Shown here one piece after another: positions 1 to 7,860 of a stretch of DNA of 64,000 nt. Made by a program: the position numbers and the translations under genes. The notes under the pieces were generated by a model. That model was not told the origin of the DNA. It searched no databases and saw nothing but the letters and a program-made list of their open reading frames with translations. The first letter of the stretch is position 1, and each line of letters begins with the position of its first letter. The DNA is from an uncultured Clostridium sp. (GTDB lineage: Bacteria > Bacillota > Clostridia > Lachnospirales > Lachnospiraceae): contig NZ_URHZ01000007.1 in assembly GCF_900547735.1 (NCBI RefSeq), positions 1-64,000 of the forward strand. The letters are read 5' to 3'.

Positions 1-199
1 CACTCCCCCGTCCGCCGTCTTACAGAGGCGTCCTCGCATCTCAACTAAATCCTCACACAAAGAGAAAAGGAGAGCTTCCCTTTCCGGAACATCTCCCCTC
101 TTCCCGCCGCTTTTTTGTAATGAACTTTTTTTCCTTATATTATATACATAATTAGATAAGGCAACTTTACTGCTGTGTCTGTTACTCAAACTATATCCG

Positions 200-1009
200 C
201 TATTTCTGCTTTTTAGCCTCCAGAAAATCATTCAGCTCCGTGTTCAGCACATTGGTGATGAACATATGTCCCGGAGCGTGGGTGATGACAAGCGGAAGCT
301 TTGCATTCTCAATCGCAGCCTGGGGTGTTACGCCGCAGGCCCAGAATACCGGGATTTCTCCCTCGCGAATCTCAACGCTGTCGCCGTAATCGGGCTTGTT
401 GATATCCCTGATTCCGATTTTTTCCGGATCCCCAATCTGAATCGGCCCTCCGTGAACATTTGGATAACGGTCGGTAATCTCCTTGGCAATCTGTGCATTC
501 TCCGGAGTCATCGGGCGCATGCTGACAACCGTCGGCCCTTCGAATACGCCTGCTTTCTCGCACTGGATATTGGTCTTATACATCGGTACATTGCAGCCCA
601 TCGCGATATGGCGCACTTCGATTCCAGCCTTCATAAGCGCTTCCTCAAAGGAAAAGCTGCAGCCAATCAGGAAACCGGTAAAATCATCCTGCCAGTAGGA
701 GGAGGCATCGGTTACTTCCTCAGCTCTGACGCCGTCCCTGTAAATAAAATATCTCGGGATATCGGTCACGATATTGGAACCTTCTCCCATATCGTGAACA
801 TCGGGAGTTCCCTCCACCACTTCCAGGATTGGGCATGGTTTCGGATTTTTCCTTGCGAACTCTTTAAAATCTTCAGCATACTGTTTGGGCAGGATGACCA
901 GGTTTGCCTGAGCATATCCCGCACACATTCCCGCTGTCGGGTAATCAATTTCGCCGGACCGGATCAGTTTCCATATTTCTTCCGGTGATGTCTTGCTGTA
1001 ATCTTTCAT
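200..1009 (-). CDS. DUF1445 / putative hydro-lyase (D-glutamate cyclase-like)
   Basis: 269 aa, the usual length of the DUF1445 (UPF0317) family. The start motif with SPEEIWKLIRSG, the GCSFSFEEAL stretch near the middle and the late THAPGHMFITN motif are typical. The same domain is part of the mammalian mitochondrial D-glutamate cyclase, which interconverts D-glutamate and 5-oxo-D-proline. That link is family knowledge, not shown here. It is the last gene of a minus-strand run behind pxpC, 37 bases away, so a role feeding or draining the 5-oxoproline pool is a reasonable inference. Strongly supported as a gene; the exact reaction is uncertain. Confidence 0.9.
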   Translation of the reverse strand: MKDYSKTSPEEIWKLIRSGEIDYPTAGMCAGYAQANLVILPKQYAEDFKEFARKNPKPCPILEVVEGTPDVHDMGEGSNIVTDIPRYFIYRDGVRAEEVTDASSYWQDDFTGFLIGCSFSFEEALMKAGIEVRHIAMGCNVPMYKTNIQCEKAGVFEGPTVVSMRPMTPENAQIAKEITDRYPNVHGGPIQIGDPEKIGIRDINKPDYGDSVEIREGEIPVFWACGVTPQAAIENAKLPLVITHAPGHMFITNVLNTELNDFLEAKKQK

Positions 1010-1046
1010 GGGTATCTACCTCCCTGTTCTAATTTCCGATATGCCG

Positions 1047-2144
1047 CTACCGCAGGCCTTCTCTCTCTTCCTGGATTTCAACGATAAATTCCTCACCGTC
1101 GATCCGGACTTTATACTTGCCTGCCCGGCTCCAGTATTTGCGCGCCTCGTGGGCAACCGCCGCCTGAATGGCTGCGTCCCGCTCCGTACACGGTTCCGGC
1201 GCCTTGGAAAGCTTTTCCTTCAGCGCTTTGAACTCTTCCGCCTGGGCAATATATAACTGCTGGGCCTCCTCGATGGAAACCTTCTTGAATTTTACTTTAT
1301 ATCCCGGCCTGGACTGTGCAACCTTCGGGAGATCCACGGAAATTACACTGGCAATCTTTGTGTAGCCTCCGGTCGTCTGGTGGTCGGCCATCATGATGAT
1401 TGGCTTGCCGTGGGACGGAACCTGGATTGCGCCGAAAGCGATACCGTCGGTGATGATGTCGCCGCCGTTCTTGTGCTCAATCACCTCGCCCTCACAGCGG
1501 CAGCCCATACGGTCCGATTCATTGGTAAACGTATAGGTTTCGCTTAAGAACGTATTAATTCCCTGCTCCGTAAAATAGTCGTCCTGCGGTCCCATCACCA
1601 CGCGCAGCTCCTGCTCCGTTTTAGTGAAATCGTCGGCCTTTATTTTTCTCAGATACATGTTGGGAAGGGTGGTCTTTGGATCGGTAAATGCGATCTCATC
1701 TCCTGCTCCCAGCTTCCTGCCCTCAAATCCTCCTACTTTAGATTTCAGGTTTGTGGACTTGCTTCCCATAATAAGCGGAATATCCAGCCCTCCCGCAAAA
1801 GCCACGTAGGCCCTGCTGCCGCTGAACATTCCGGCGAAACTCATGGAATCGCCTTTCTGTACCGGCACCGCCTGGTACATCGGCAGATCCTTCCCGTTTA
1901 ACTTCGGTCCAAGATTCGCTCCCGTCACCGCAATGATATTGTCGGCCGTGAATTCCATCATCGGTCCCATCAGTGTGACTTCGAGCACGCCCTCATTCTC
2001 GTCATTCCCAACAAGGATGTTCGAAAGCGCCGCAGAGCGCTGATCCATGACGCCGGATACGGACATACCGGACTCCTGGTAACCAACGCGTCCCATATCC
2101 TGGATTGTTGTGAGGAATCCTCCATTTAAAAATTTGACGCCCAT
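1047..2144 (-). CDS. pxpC: 5-oxoprolinase subunit C (biotin-dependent carboxyltransferase family, KipA-like)
   Basis: 365 aa. The N-terminus (FLTTIQDMGRVGYQ) and the late SHGKPIIMMADHQTTGGY motif are signatures of the AHS2/KipA family. With PxpA and PxpB it forms the bacterial ATP-dependent 5-oxoprolinase, which opens pyroglutamate to glutamate in the cytoplasm. It starts two bases downstream of the pxpB stop, so the two are translationally linked. The last 50 or so residues form a charged linker followed by YKVRIDGEEFIVEIQEE, which resembles the first strands of a biotinyl carrier domain but lacks the biotinylated Met-Lys-Met region. Confidence 0.93.
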   Translation of the reverse strand: MGVKFLNGGFLTTIQDMGRVGYQESGMSVSGVMDQRSAALSNILVGNDENEGVLEVTLMGPMMEFTADNIIAVTGANLGPKLNGKDLPMYQAVPVQKGDSMSFAGMFSGSRAYVAFAGGLDIPLIMGSKSTNLKSKVGGFEGRKLGAGDEIAFTDPKTTLPNMYLRKIKADDFTKTEQELRVVMGPQDDYFTEQGINTFLSETYTFTNESDRMGCRCEGEVIEHKNGGDIITDGIAFGAIQVPSHGKPIIMMADHQTTGGYTKIASVISVDLPKVAQSRPGYKVKFKKVSIEEAQQLYIAQAEEFKALKEKLSKAPEPCTERDAAIQAAVAHEARKYWSRAGKYKVRIDGEEFIVEIQEEREGLR

Positions 2145-2146
2145 CG

Positions 2147-2875
2147 TTACACCTCCTTGTCGTACACAACATACTGGTAGCTGCCGTCTTCCACAGCTTT
2201 CAGCGTTTTGTCATACTCATCCTGGGTAATGGACTTAAATTTTATGTACTGTCCAGCCTCCAGAAGCACCGGTTTTTCACGCTCCGCGTCATAAAGCTTA
2301 AGCGGAGTCCTTCCAATGAGCTGCCATCCTCCCGGGGAATCCAACGGGTAGATACCGGTCTGCTCTCCGGCGATTCCAACCGAGCCGCCGTCGATTTTTA
2401 CCCTTGGGCTTTTAAGCCTTGGAGTTGCGATTTCTTTACTCATGCCGCCCAGATAAGGGAATCCGGCAATAAATCCAATCATATAAATCAGATATTCTTC
2501 CGATGTGTGAATCTTAATTACTTCGTCGACTGTCTTTCCGTTGTGTTCGGCCACGTTTACAATATCCGGACCCATTTCTCCTCCATAGAGAACCGGAATC
2601 TCAATCACGGATGGCGGCGGAATCTCAATGTTGTCCAGGGAGCCCATCAGCTCCTCAAATTTTTCGGAAATCTGTTTAAAGCTGATGACTTCCGGCTTGT
2701 AATAGACAAGCAGGGAACGGTAGGTGGGAACCGTCTCTACGATTCCTTCAATACCGCTTTTTTCCACAGCAATTTTGAATGCCCTGATTTTTTTGTTAAT
2801 ATCGGGGCTGATCTCGTTGCCGAACTCTACGCATACAGAGCAGTCGCCCGATACAAGGTATCTTACTTCGCTCAT
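2147..2875 (-). CDS. pxpB: 5-oxoprolinase subunit B (KipI-like)
   Basis: 242 aa, matching the AHS1/KipI family (DCSVCVEFGNEI near the N-terminus; GFIAGFPYLGG and SPGGWQLIGRTPL in the core). It is the partner subunit of PxpC in 5-oxoprolinase. In Bacillus the homologue also inhibits the sporulation kinase KinA, but the context here is metabolic: pxpC lies directly downstream, and the NRAMP-fold transporter and pxpA lie upstream. The order pxpA-transporter-pxpB-pxpC parallels the Bacillus ycsF-ycsG-kipI-kipA cluster. Confidence 0.94.
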   Translation of the reverse strand: MSEVRYLVSGDCSVCVEFGNEISPDINKKIRAFKIAVEKSGIEGIVETVPTYRSLLVYYKPEVISFKQISEKFEELMGSLDNIEIPPPSVIEIPVLYGGEMGPDIVNVAEHNGKTVDEVIKIHTSEEYLIYMIGFIAGFPYLGGMSKEIATPRLKSPRVKIDGGSVGIAGEQTGIYPLDSPGGWQLIGRTPLKLYDAEREKPVLLEAGQYIKFKSITQDEYDKTLKAVEDGSYQYVVYDKEV

Positions 2876-2942
2876 TTATTTCCCTCCGAATTCGTCAGAC
2901 GTCGGGCAGGAAATCCCCGCCCGACGGAACAGTTATATTTTA

Positions 2943-4160
2943 TCAGCCAAAGATAGTCAGAATCTTCGGAAGTGCCTTGATGCCTGAATAACCGGTCAGG
3001 AGTACAACGCCGATTCCCAGAACGATCAGAATCATAGGATGTTTGTAGTTTTCTCCTACAATGTCTTTTCTCCTGCTGGCCAGAAGGATGGTCAGAAGAG
3101 TCAGAGGAAGGATCAGTCCGTTTACGGAGCCCGCCAGTACGAGCAGGGTTGCCGGCTGTCCTAATAAGGTCATAATAAACGTTGATATTGCAATAAATCC
3201 GATGACAAACCATTTCTCATTTGCCATGATAAACGGATGCAGTGTTTTTAAGAAGGATACGGACGTATAAGCCGCACCGATAATGGACGTACAAGCCGCA
3301 AAGAAAATTACGAGGCCGAAAATCTTATAGCCAATCACTCCCGCGCCTGCCTGGAATGCTGCTGCCGGCGGGCTGGCCACCCATGCATCGCTTCCGACAA
3401 CCTGAGGCATAGCCGTAACAACGCCCAGGACTGCAAGGAATAATAAGATTCTCATTGTTCCGGATACGCCGATACCCATAAGAACGGATCTGCGTACTTC
3501 CGGAAGGTCTTTTGTGCCTGAAAAACCTGCGTCAAGCAGACGGTGGGCGCCGGAGAACGTAATATATCCGCCGCAGCTTCCGCCAAGCAGTGTGATCATC
3601 GGGAATACCAGTCCCGGAGCTTCGGAAAAACGGAAGACACTTGTCACTGCCTCTCCTACCGGAGGTTTGGATTTAAATGCAACGAAAAGTACTACAAGAA
3701 TCATAATACTTCCCAGGTATTTTGTCATCTTATCCATTCCTGCTTTCGCATCCTTGGACAGGAAAATCAGAATACCGATAGCTCCGCCGATGATTGTGCC
3801 TGCCTTAATTGGAAGGCCGAACATGACGTTCAGTCCGGTGGCTGCGCCGCCGACGTTACCGATGTTAAATACCAGGCCGCCGAGGGCAACAAGGAATGCG
3901 ATAAAATATCCCAGTCCCGGAAGTACCTTGTTGGCAATATCCTGGCCGCGCATACCGGAAACTCCGATAATCGACCAGATGTTTAACTGTGTTGTAAGAT
4001 CCAGAAGGATCGTACAGATGATAACCATTGCAAATACGGAACCGTACTGGCCTGTAAATGTAGCCGTCTGTGTCAGGAAACCGGGTCCGATTGCCGATGT
4101 GGCCATCAGGAACGCGGCGCCCAGAAGGACCGTCATATTATTCTTTTTCTTCTCTCCCAT
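2943..4160 (-). CDS. NRAMP-fold transporter, YcsG-like, probable 5-oxoproline-linked permease
   Basis: 405 aa with about 11 hydrophobic segments, in the NRAMP family by its TM1 start (SAIGPGFLTQTATFTGQ) and overall pattern. True metal-transporting NRAMPs carry Asp-Pro-Gly-Asn in TM1 and a Met-Pro-His-type motif in TM6. Here the corresponding stretches read TGQY and GGYITFSGAH, so the metal ligands are absent. Placement between pxpA and pxpB, as for YcsG in Bacillus, suggests uptake of an organic substrate such as 5-oxoproline. The substrate is inferred from context only. Confidence 0.88.
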   Translation of the reverse strand: MGEKKKNNMTVLLGAAFLMATSAIGPGFLTQTATFTGQYGSVFAMVIICTILLDLTTQLNIWSIIGVSGMRGQDIANKVLPGLGYFIAFLVALGGLVFNIGNVGGAATGLNVMFGLPIKAGTIIGGAIGILIFLSKDAKAGMDKMTKYLGSIMILVVLFVAFKSKPPVGEAVTSVFRFSEAPGLVFPMITLLGGSCGGYITFSGAHRLLDAGFSGTKDLPEVRRSVLMGIGVSGTMRILLFLAVLGVVTAMPQVVGSDAWVASPPAAAFQAGAGVIGYKIFGLVIFFAACTSIIGAAYTSVSFLKTLHPFIMANEKWFVIGFIAISTFIMTLLGQPATLLVLAGSVNGLILPLTLLTILLASRRKDIVGENYKHPMILIVLGIGVVLLTGYSGIKALPKILTIFG

Positions 4161-4209
4161 ATATATCTCCTTCGCCTTAGATTACTTTAAAGCTTTGTTT
4201 TCATTCCCC

Positions 4210-4968
4210 TTACATGAGATTTTTAATCTCTACGCCTTCCGCGATCAGAGTTTCGCGGATATTTTTTACAAATTCAAGAGCCTTTGGATTGTCGCCGTGA
4301 ACACAGATGGAATCTGCCTTGATGGCGATGTCATTGCCGTTAATGCTCTCTACCTTGCCTTCTTTGACCATTCTGACTACGCGTTTGATTGCCAGATCTT
4401 TATCCTTAATTACAGCGCCCTCTAATTTTCTGGAAACCAGAGTGCCGTCGTCATTGTATGCCCTGTCTGCAAATACTTCACTGGCTGCCTTAAGGCCTGC
4501 CGCCTCTGCTGCCTCGATCATCTTCGAACCGGCCAGACCCATGAAAATGATATCTTTATCAACTTCATAAACTGCCTCGCACATTGCCTTTGCCAGTTTC
4601 TCGTCAACTGCCGCCATATTGTAAAGCGCGCCGTGCGGTTTTACATGCTGAATCTTAACCCCGTGGCTGTCCGTAAATGCCTTTAAAGCGCCAAGCTGGT
4701 ACTTCACATAAGCCTTTGCTTCCTCCGGAGTAACCACCATATTTCTTCTGCCAAATCCCATTAAGTCGGGAAATCCCGGATGGGCCCCTATAGCTACCCC
4801 ATTTTCCTTCGCAGTGGCAACCGTTTTCTCCATCACGATCGGATCACCTGCATGCCATCCGCATGCTACGTTTGCGGACGATACATATTTAAGAATCTCA
4901 CCGTCCATGCCAATGGTATAATTGCCGAAACTCTCGCCCAAATCACTGTTCAGATCCACATAATACAT
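4210..4968 (-). CDS. pxpA: 5-oxoprolinase subunit A (LamB/YcsF family)
   Basis: 252 aa. The start at 4968 is chosen because GGAGG lies about 7 bases upstream and the protein then begins MYYVDLNSDLGESFG, the family N-terminus; an open frame continues 31 codons further upstream but has no ribosome site there. SSANVACGWHAGDP and HVKPHGALYN are conserved blocks of the metal-dependent deacetylase-like fold. It supplies one subunit of 5-oxoprolinase. It is first in the run pxpA-transporter-pxpB-pxpC-DUF1445, just downstream of a long palindrome and a good -10 element. Confidence 0.95.
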   Translation of the reverse strand: MYYVDLNSDLGESFGNYTIGMDGEILKYVSSANVACGWHAGDPIVMEKTVATAKENGVAIGAHPGFPDLMGFGRRNMVVTPEEAKAYVKYQLGALKAFTDSHGVKIQHVKPHGALYNMAAVDEKLAKAMCEAVYEVDKDIIFMGLAGSKMIEAAEAAGLKAASEVFADRAYNDDGTLVSRKLEGAVIKDKDLAIKRVVRMVKEGKVESINGNDIAIKADSICVHGDNPKALEFVKNIRETLIAEGVEIKNLM

Positions 4969-5072
4969 AGTCTTATCCTCCTTACCTTGCTCATTGTCTT
5001 TGCCCCTTGGACCATATGATCCCAACAGTATTATTTTATCTGACTTTTCCATATTTTTCAATATTGATTTTG

Positions 5073-5078
5073 ATTATA
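5073..5078 (-). promoter_or_regulatory. -10 element (TATAAT) upstream of pxpA
   Basis: A perfect TATAAT lies about 105 bases upstream of the pxpA start. No good -35 hexamer is present at 17 bases, as expected for an activator-dependent sigma-70 promoter. I found no TGGCAC-N5-TTGC (sigma-54) match between 4969 and 5183. Confidence 0.5.
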
Positions 5079-5106
5079 TTTATTTTTCTTTCTTATTAAC
5101 GCAAAA

Positions 5107-5149
5107 ATCGTGCAAAAACGCACGAATTTTGCGTGCGTTTTTGCACGAT
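5107..5149. promoter_or_regulatory. 18-bp perfect inverted repeat, probable regulator site (or terminator) before pxpA
   Basis: Arms of 18 bases (ATCGTGCAAAAACGCACG and its complement) are separated by 7 bases. A further copy of the half-motif GTGCAAAAA (minus strand) occurs at 5154-5163. On the minus strand the repeat is followed by TTTT, so it could also terminate the response-regulator transcript. The repeated GTGCAAAAA boxes about 50 bases upstream of the TATAAT argue for a regulator-binding site. Confidence 0.6.
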
Positions 5150-5183
5150 GTGACTTTTTGCACTGTTCACATCCGCCCGAGCC

Positions 5184-6539
5184 CTATTCCTCCCGGTCCA
5201 TCCTTCTTTTCATCGAAAAACGGGTTGTTCCGAGAAGGGCCGCTGCCTTCGTCAGGTTGTTGTTACAGAGTTTAAGCGCCTGCTCCATATAGAGTTTTTC
5301 CAGCACGGAAACCTCCTGTTCCAGACTGATTGGGCCTTCATCCAGATTCTTAAGGTAATAGCAGTTTCCGCTGCCTGAGGCCTCCGTTTTTTCAACCGGC
5401 GTCAGTTCCACATGCTTTTCCAGCACATTGCCCTGGCTGAATAAAAAACAGCGTTCGAAAATATTCTTAAGTTCCCTGACATTACCTTTCCAGTCATACA
5501 GTATCAGCTCCCTCATAAATCCCGGCTCCACTTTTTCAATATTCCTGGCAAATGATTTATTATAGTAGTCGAGATAATAATCGCAGAGGGCCGGTATGTC
5601 CTCCCGTCTCTCCCGAAGCGGCGGAATTACGATCTGCATGACGTTGAGCCGGTAAAATAAGTCTTCCCTGAACTGTTTGCTCTCGATGGCCTTTTCCAGG
5701 TTCCGGTTCGTGGCCGCAATCACTCTGACATCCAGTTCGATATCTTCCAGCCCGCCGATCCGTTTATATTTCCTGTCATCTAAAAATGCCAGGAGTTTTG
5801 TCTGCATGGCCAGGGGCAGTTCTCCTATCTCATCCAGAAAAACGGTTCCCCCGTTCGCCAGCTCGATCAGCCCCTTCTTCGTCTTTAACGCGCCCGCAAA
5901 TGCTCCCCTCTCATAGCCGAACAGCTCGCTCTCAAGCAGGTTCTCAGGAATAGCGCCGCAGTTGATTCTGACCATCAGGTTCTCCCTCCTGTCACTGCAG
6001 TCGTGGATCTGCCTGGCCACCACCTCTTTGCCGGTTCCCGTTTCTCCCCGGATCAGGACATTGACGGAGGAATTCTCCCCCAGCACCTTAATCTGAGAGC
6101 GGATCTGACAGACCGCTTCACTGACTCCGGTAAAATCCTGAGATTTTCCCTTTAAAAATTCCAGGGAATCCTTCCGTTTCATCTGCTCCAGACATCTTTT
6201 GATGATAAAGTCGATCTCATCCACGTCAAACGGTTTCAGGACATAGTCATAGGCCCCTCTCTTTGTGGCCTCCACGGCCTGGGATACGGAGCCGTAAGCC
6301 GTCATGAGAATGACCTGGATGTCGTCATCCATTCCCTTGAAGGTGGCTATCTCGTCGATCCCCACGCTGTGTTCCAGGAGGTTGTCGAGAATCACCACAT
6401 TGGGATGGAAACTTTTCACGCATTCCAGGGCCTCCTCAATGGTGCCGGCGGATTTTGCATCGTATCCCCTGTCCTTTAATCCCTCTTCCAGTGTATAGCG
6501 GATCAGAAATTCGTCATCCACGACTAATATTTTCTTCAT
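5184..6539 (-). CDS. NtrC-type response regulator with variant GAFAGA loop
   Basis: 451 aa: receiver domain (residues about 1-120, phospho-acceptor Asp52 in VVILDNLLEH), AAA+ domain (about 140-370, Walker A GETGTGKE, Walker B TVFLDEIGEL) and a C-terminal Fis-type helix-turn-helix (AAALLGTTRFSMKRRM). The loop that contacts sigma-54, normally GAFTGA, reads GAFAGA at residues 212-217 (codon GCG in place of ACG). That substitution would be expected to impair sigma-54 contact. The gene overlaps the upstream kinase gene by 26 bases. It is the likely controller of pxpA and/or the symporter operon. Confidence 0.93.
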   Translation of the reverse strand: MKKILVVDDEFLIRYTLEEGLKDRGYDAKSAGTIEEALECVKSFHPNVVILDNLLEHSVGIDEIATFKGMDDDIQVILMTAYGSVSQAVEATKRGAYDYVLKPFDVDEIDFIIKRCLEQMKRKDSLEFLKGKSQDFTGVSEAVCQIRSQIKVLGENSSVNVLIRGETGTGKEVVARQIHDCSDRRENLMVRINCGAIPENLLESELFGYERGAFAGALKTKKGLIELANGGTVFLDEIGELPLAMQTKLLAFLDDRKYKRIGGLEDIELDVRVIAATNRNLEKAIESKQFREDLFYRLNVMQIVIPPLRERREDIPALCDYYLDYYNKSFARNIEKVEPGFMRELILYDWKGNVRELKNIFERCFLFSQGNVLEKHVELTPVEKTEASGSGNCYYLKNLDEGPISLEQEVSVLEKLYMEQALKLCNNNLTKAAALLGTTRFSMKRRMDREE

Positions 6540-7860
6540 AGTCTTCCTCCCTCCTGTAAAATGTGAGTCTCACGCAGGTTCCCTCCCCGCAGGCGCTGGC
6601 CATTTCCAGAGCGCCTCCGTTCTGTTCCACCAGTTTCTTGACAATGGCGAGGCCGATGCCGATTCCATTGATGCTCTTTGTGTAAAACGGTTCCATGGCC
6701 TGAGCCAGTTCCTCCTTACTCATGCCTTTTCCGTTGTCCTGAAATTCTATCAATGCCCTGCTGCCGTCACTCTTTCCTGTGATTTTAAGCCGTCCATCCG
6801 TGCCAAACGGGATGGACTTGATGCTGTTGCTGATCAGGTTATGGGCAATCTGGCGGAATTCATTTTCATTCAGATAACCGGTCAGCCCCTCCTCAACACC
6901 GGTTTCCATCGTGACTTTCTGTCCCTCCGGCCCCTTGGAATAAATCATTGCAATCTCGCCAATCACCTTTTCAAAGGATATCAGTTCCTTCGGGGACTCC
7001 TTTTTCACGGAGAGGGTAAACAGGTTCATAATAAGAGCCGTCACCCGGTCGATCTCCTTGATCATGCTCTCACAGAGCATCCTGTCTCCCTCTTTGGCCG
7101 CCCTGTCCTTCAGAAGCTGGATGCCAGAACGTATCCCTGCGATGGGATTTTTTATTTCATGGGCAAGGGTGGCGGACATCTTACTGGTATATTCCATCTT
7201 GGTGTAGTTGTCCATATTGCGGAGCAGGCTTTCAAATGTGACGGCAAGCTGGCCAATCTCATCCTTTCTCTTGACCGACTCAAACCGGTAATTTCTGTAA
7301 TTTCCCTTATTTTTATTGATTTCCCTGCAGGTGCTGCTCATGCTCCTGATGGGCCTTGTAATGTTGTGGGAAATAAAAATACTGGCCTGGATAATAATGA
7401 GAAGAGACGCAATCGCTCCGACCACCACATAGTTCTGTTTTTCCAGGATCTCCTCCCCAAATGTCTTACCGTCTATCAGGAATTCCAGCTTCCATCCCAG
7501 TTTATTGCCAGTCTCATTGGTGAGGAACACCTCCCGGTCGGATGCTGCGCTGCTTTCATAGGTCAGAACCGTTCCGTTTTCATCGGTGATTCTGATATAT
7601 CCGCGCCCGTAATATCTGTATTTCTCCCTCAGATCGTCCTCGCTGATTTTCCCGGTCAGGAAATTGACGTCCTTGTTAATCTCATCAAACATCTGAAGCG
7701 CCATTGCTTTCTGGTTATCCCTCTGCATCGTGTAGCCGTTGTAATAGGAAATGGCGCCGAACCCGCAGATTACGATGATTCCTACGAATAAAAAGGGAAC
7801 CAGGATTTCATTTTCTATCTGGAAAAACCATTTTGACAGTCTATCACTCAGCCATTTCAT
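6514..7860 (-). CDS. Membrane sensor histidine kinase (HAMP, HisKA)
   Basis: 448 aa. Transmembrane segments lie near residues 20-40 and 144-165 and flank an extracellular sensing region of about 100 residues. A HAMP region begins at ITRPIRSM, the phospho-acceptor is His234 (LAHEIKNP), and the ATPase domain has ISNSIKS (N box), DNGKGM and GIGIGLAIVKKL. It overlaps the symporter gene upstream (17 bases) and the response regulator downstream (26 bases), so the three form one unit. The signal is unknown; a 5-oxoproline or amino-acid ligand is a contextual guess. Confidence 0.92.
   Translation of the reverse strand: MKWLSDRLSKWFFQIENEILVPFLFVGIIVICGFGAISYYNGYTMQRDNQKAMALQMFDEINKDVNFLTGKISEDDLREKYRYYGRGYIRITDENGTVLTYESSAASDREVFLTNETGNKLGWKLEFLIDGKTFGEEILEKQNYVVVGAIASLLIIIQASIFISHNITRPIRSMSSTCREINKNKGNYRNYRFESVKRKDEIGQLAVTFESLLRNMDNYTKMEYTSKMSATLAHEIKNPIAGIRSGIQLLKDRAAKEGDRMLCESMIKEIDRVTALIMNLFTLSVKKESPKELISFEKVIGEIAMIYSKGPEGQKVTMETGVEEGLTGYLNENEFRQIAHNLISNSIKSIPFGTDGRLKITGKSDGSRALIEFQDNGKGMSKEELAQAMEPFYTKSINGIGIGLAIVKKLVEQNGGALEMASACGEGTCVRLTFYRREEDYEENISRG

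Noticed and set aside
266..988. A 240-codon open frame on the plus strand opposite the DUF1445 gene
   Set aside because: The minus-strand frame has clear family motifs; the plus frame has no ribosome site or recognisable domain and is a codon-composition shadow.
4969..5183. A sigma-54 promoter for pxpA
   Set aside because: Best GG/GC pairs (for example TGGTCC...GGGGCA) have wrong spacing; none fits TGGCAC-N5-TTGC.
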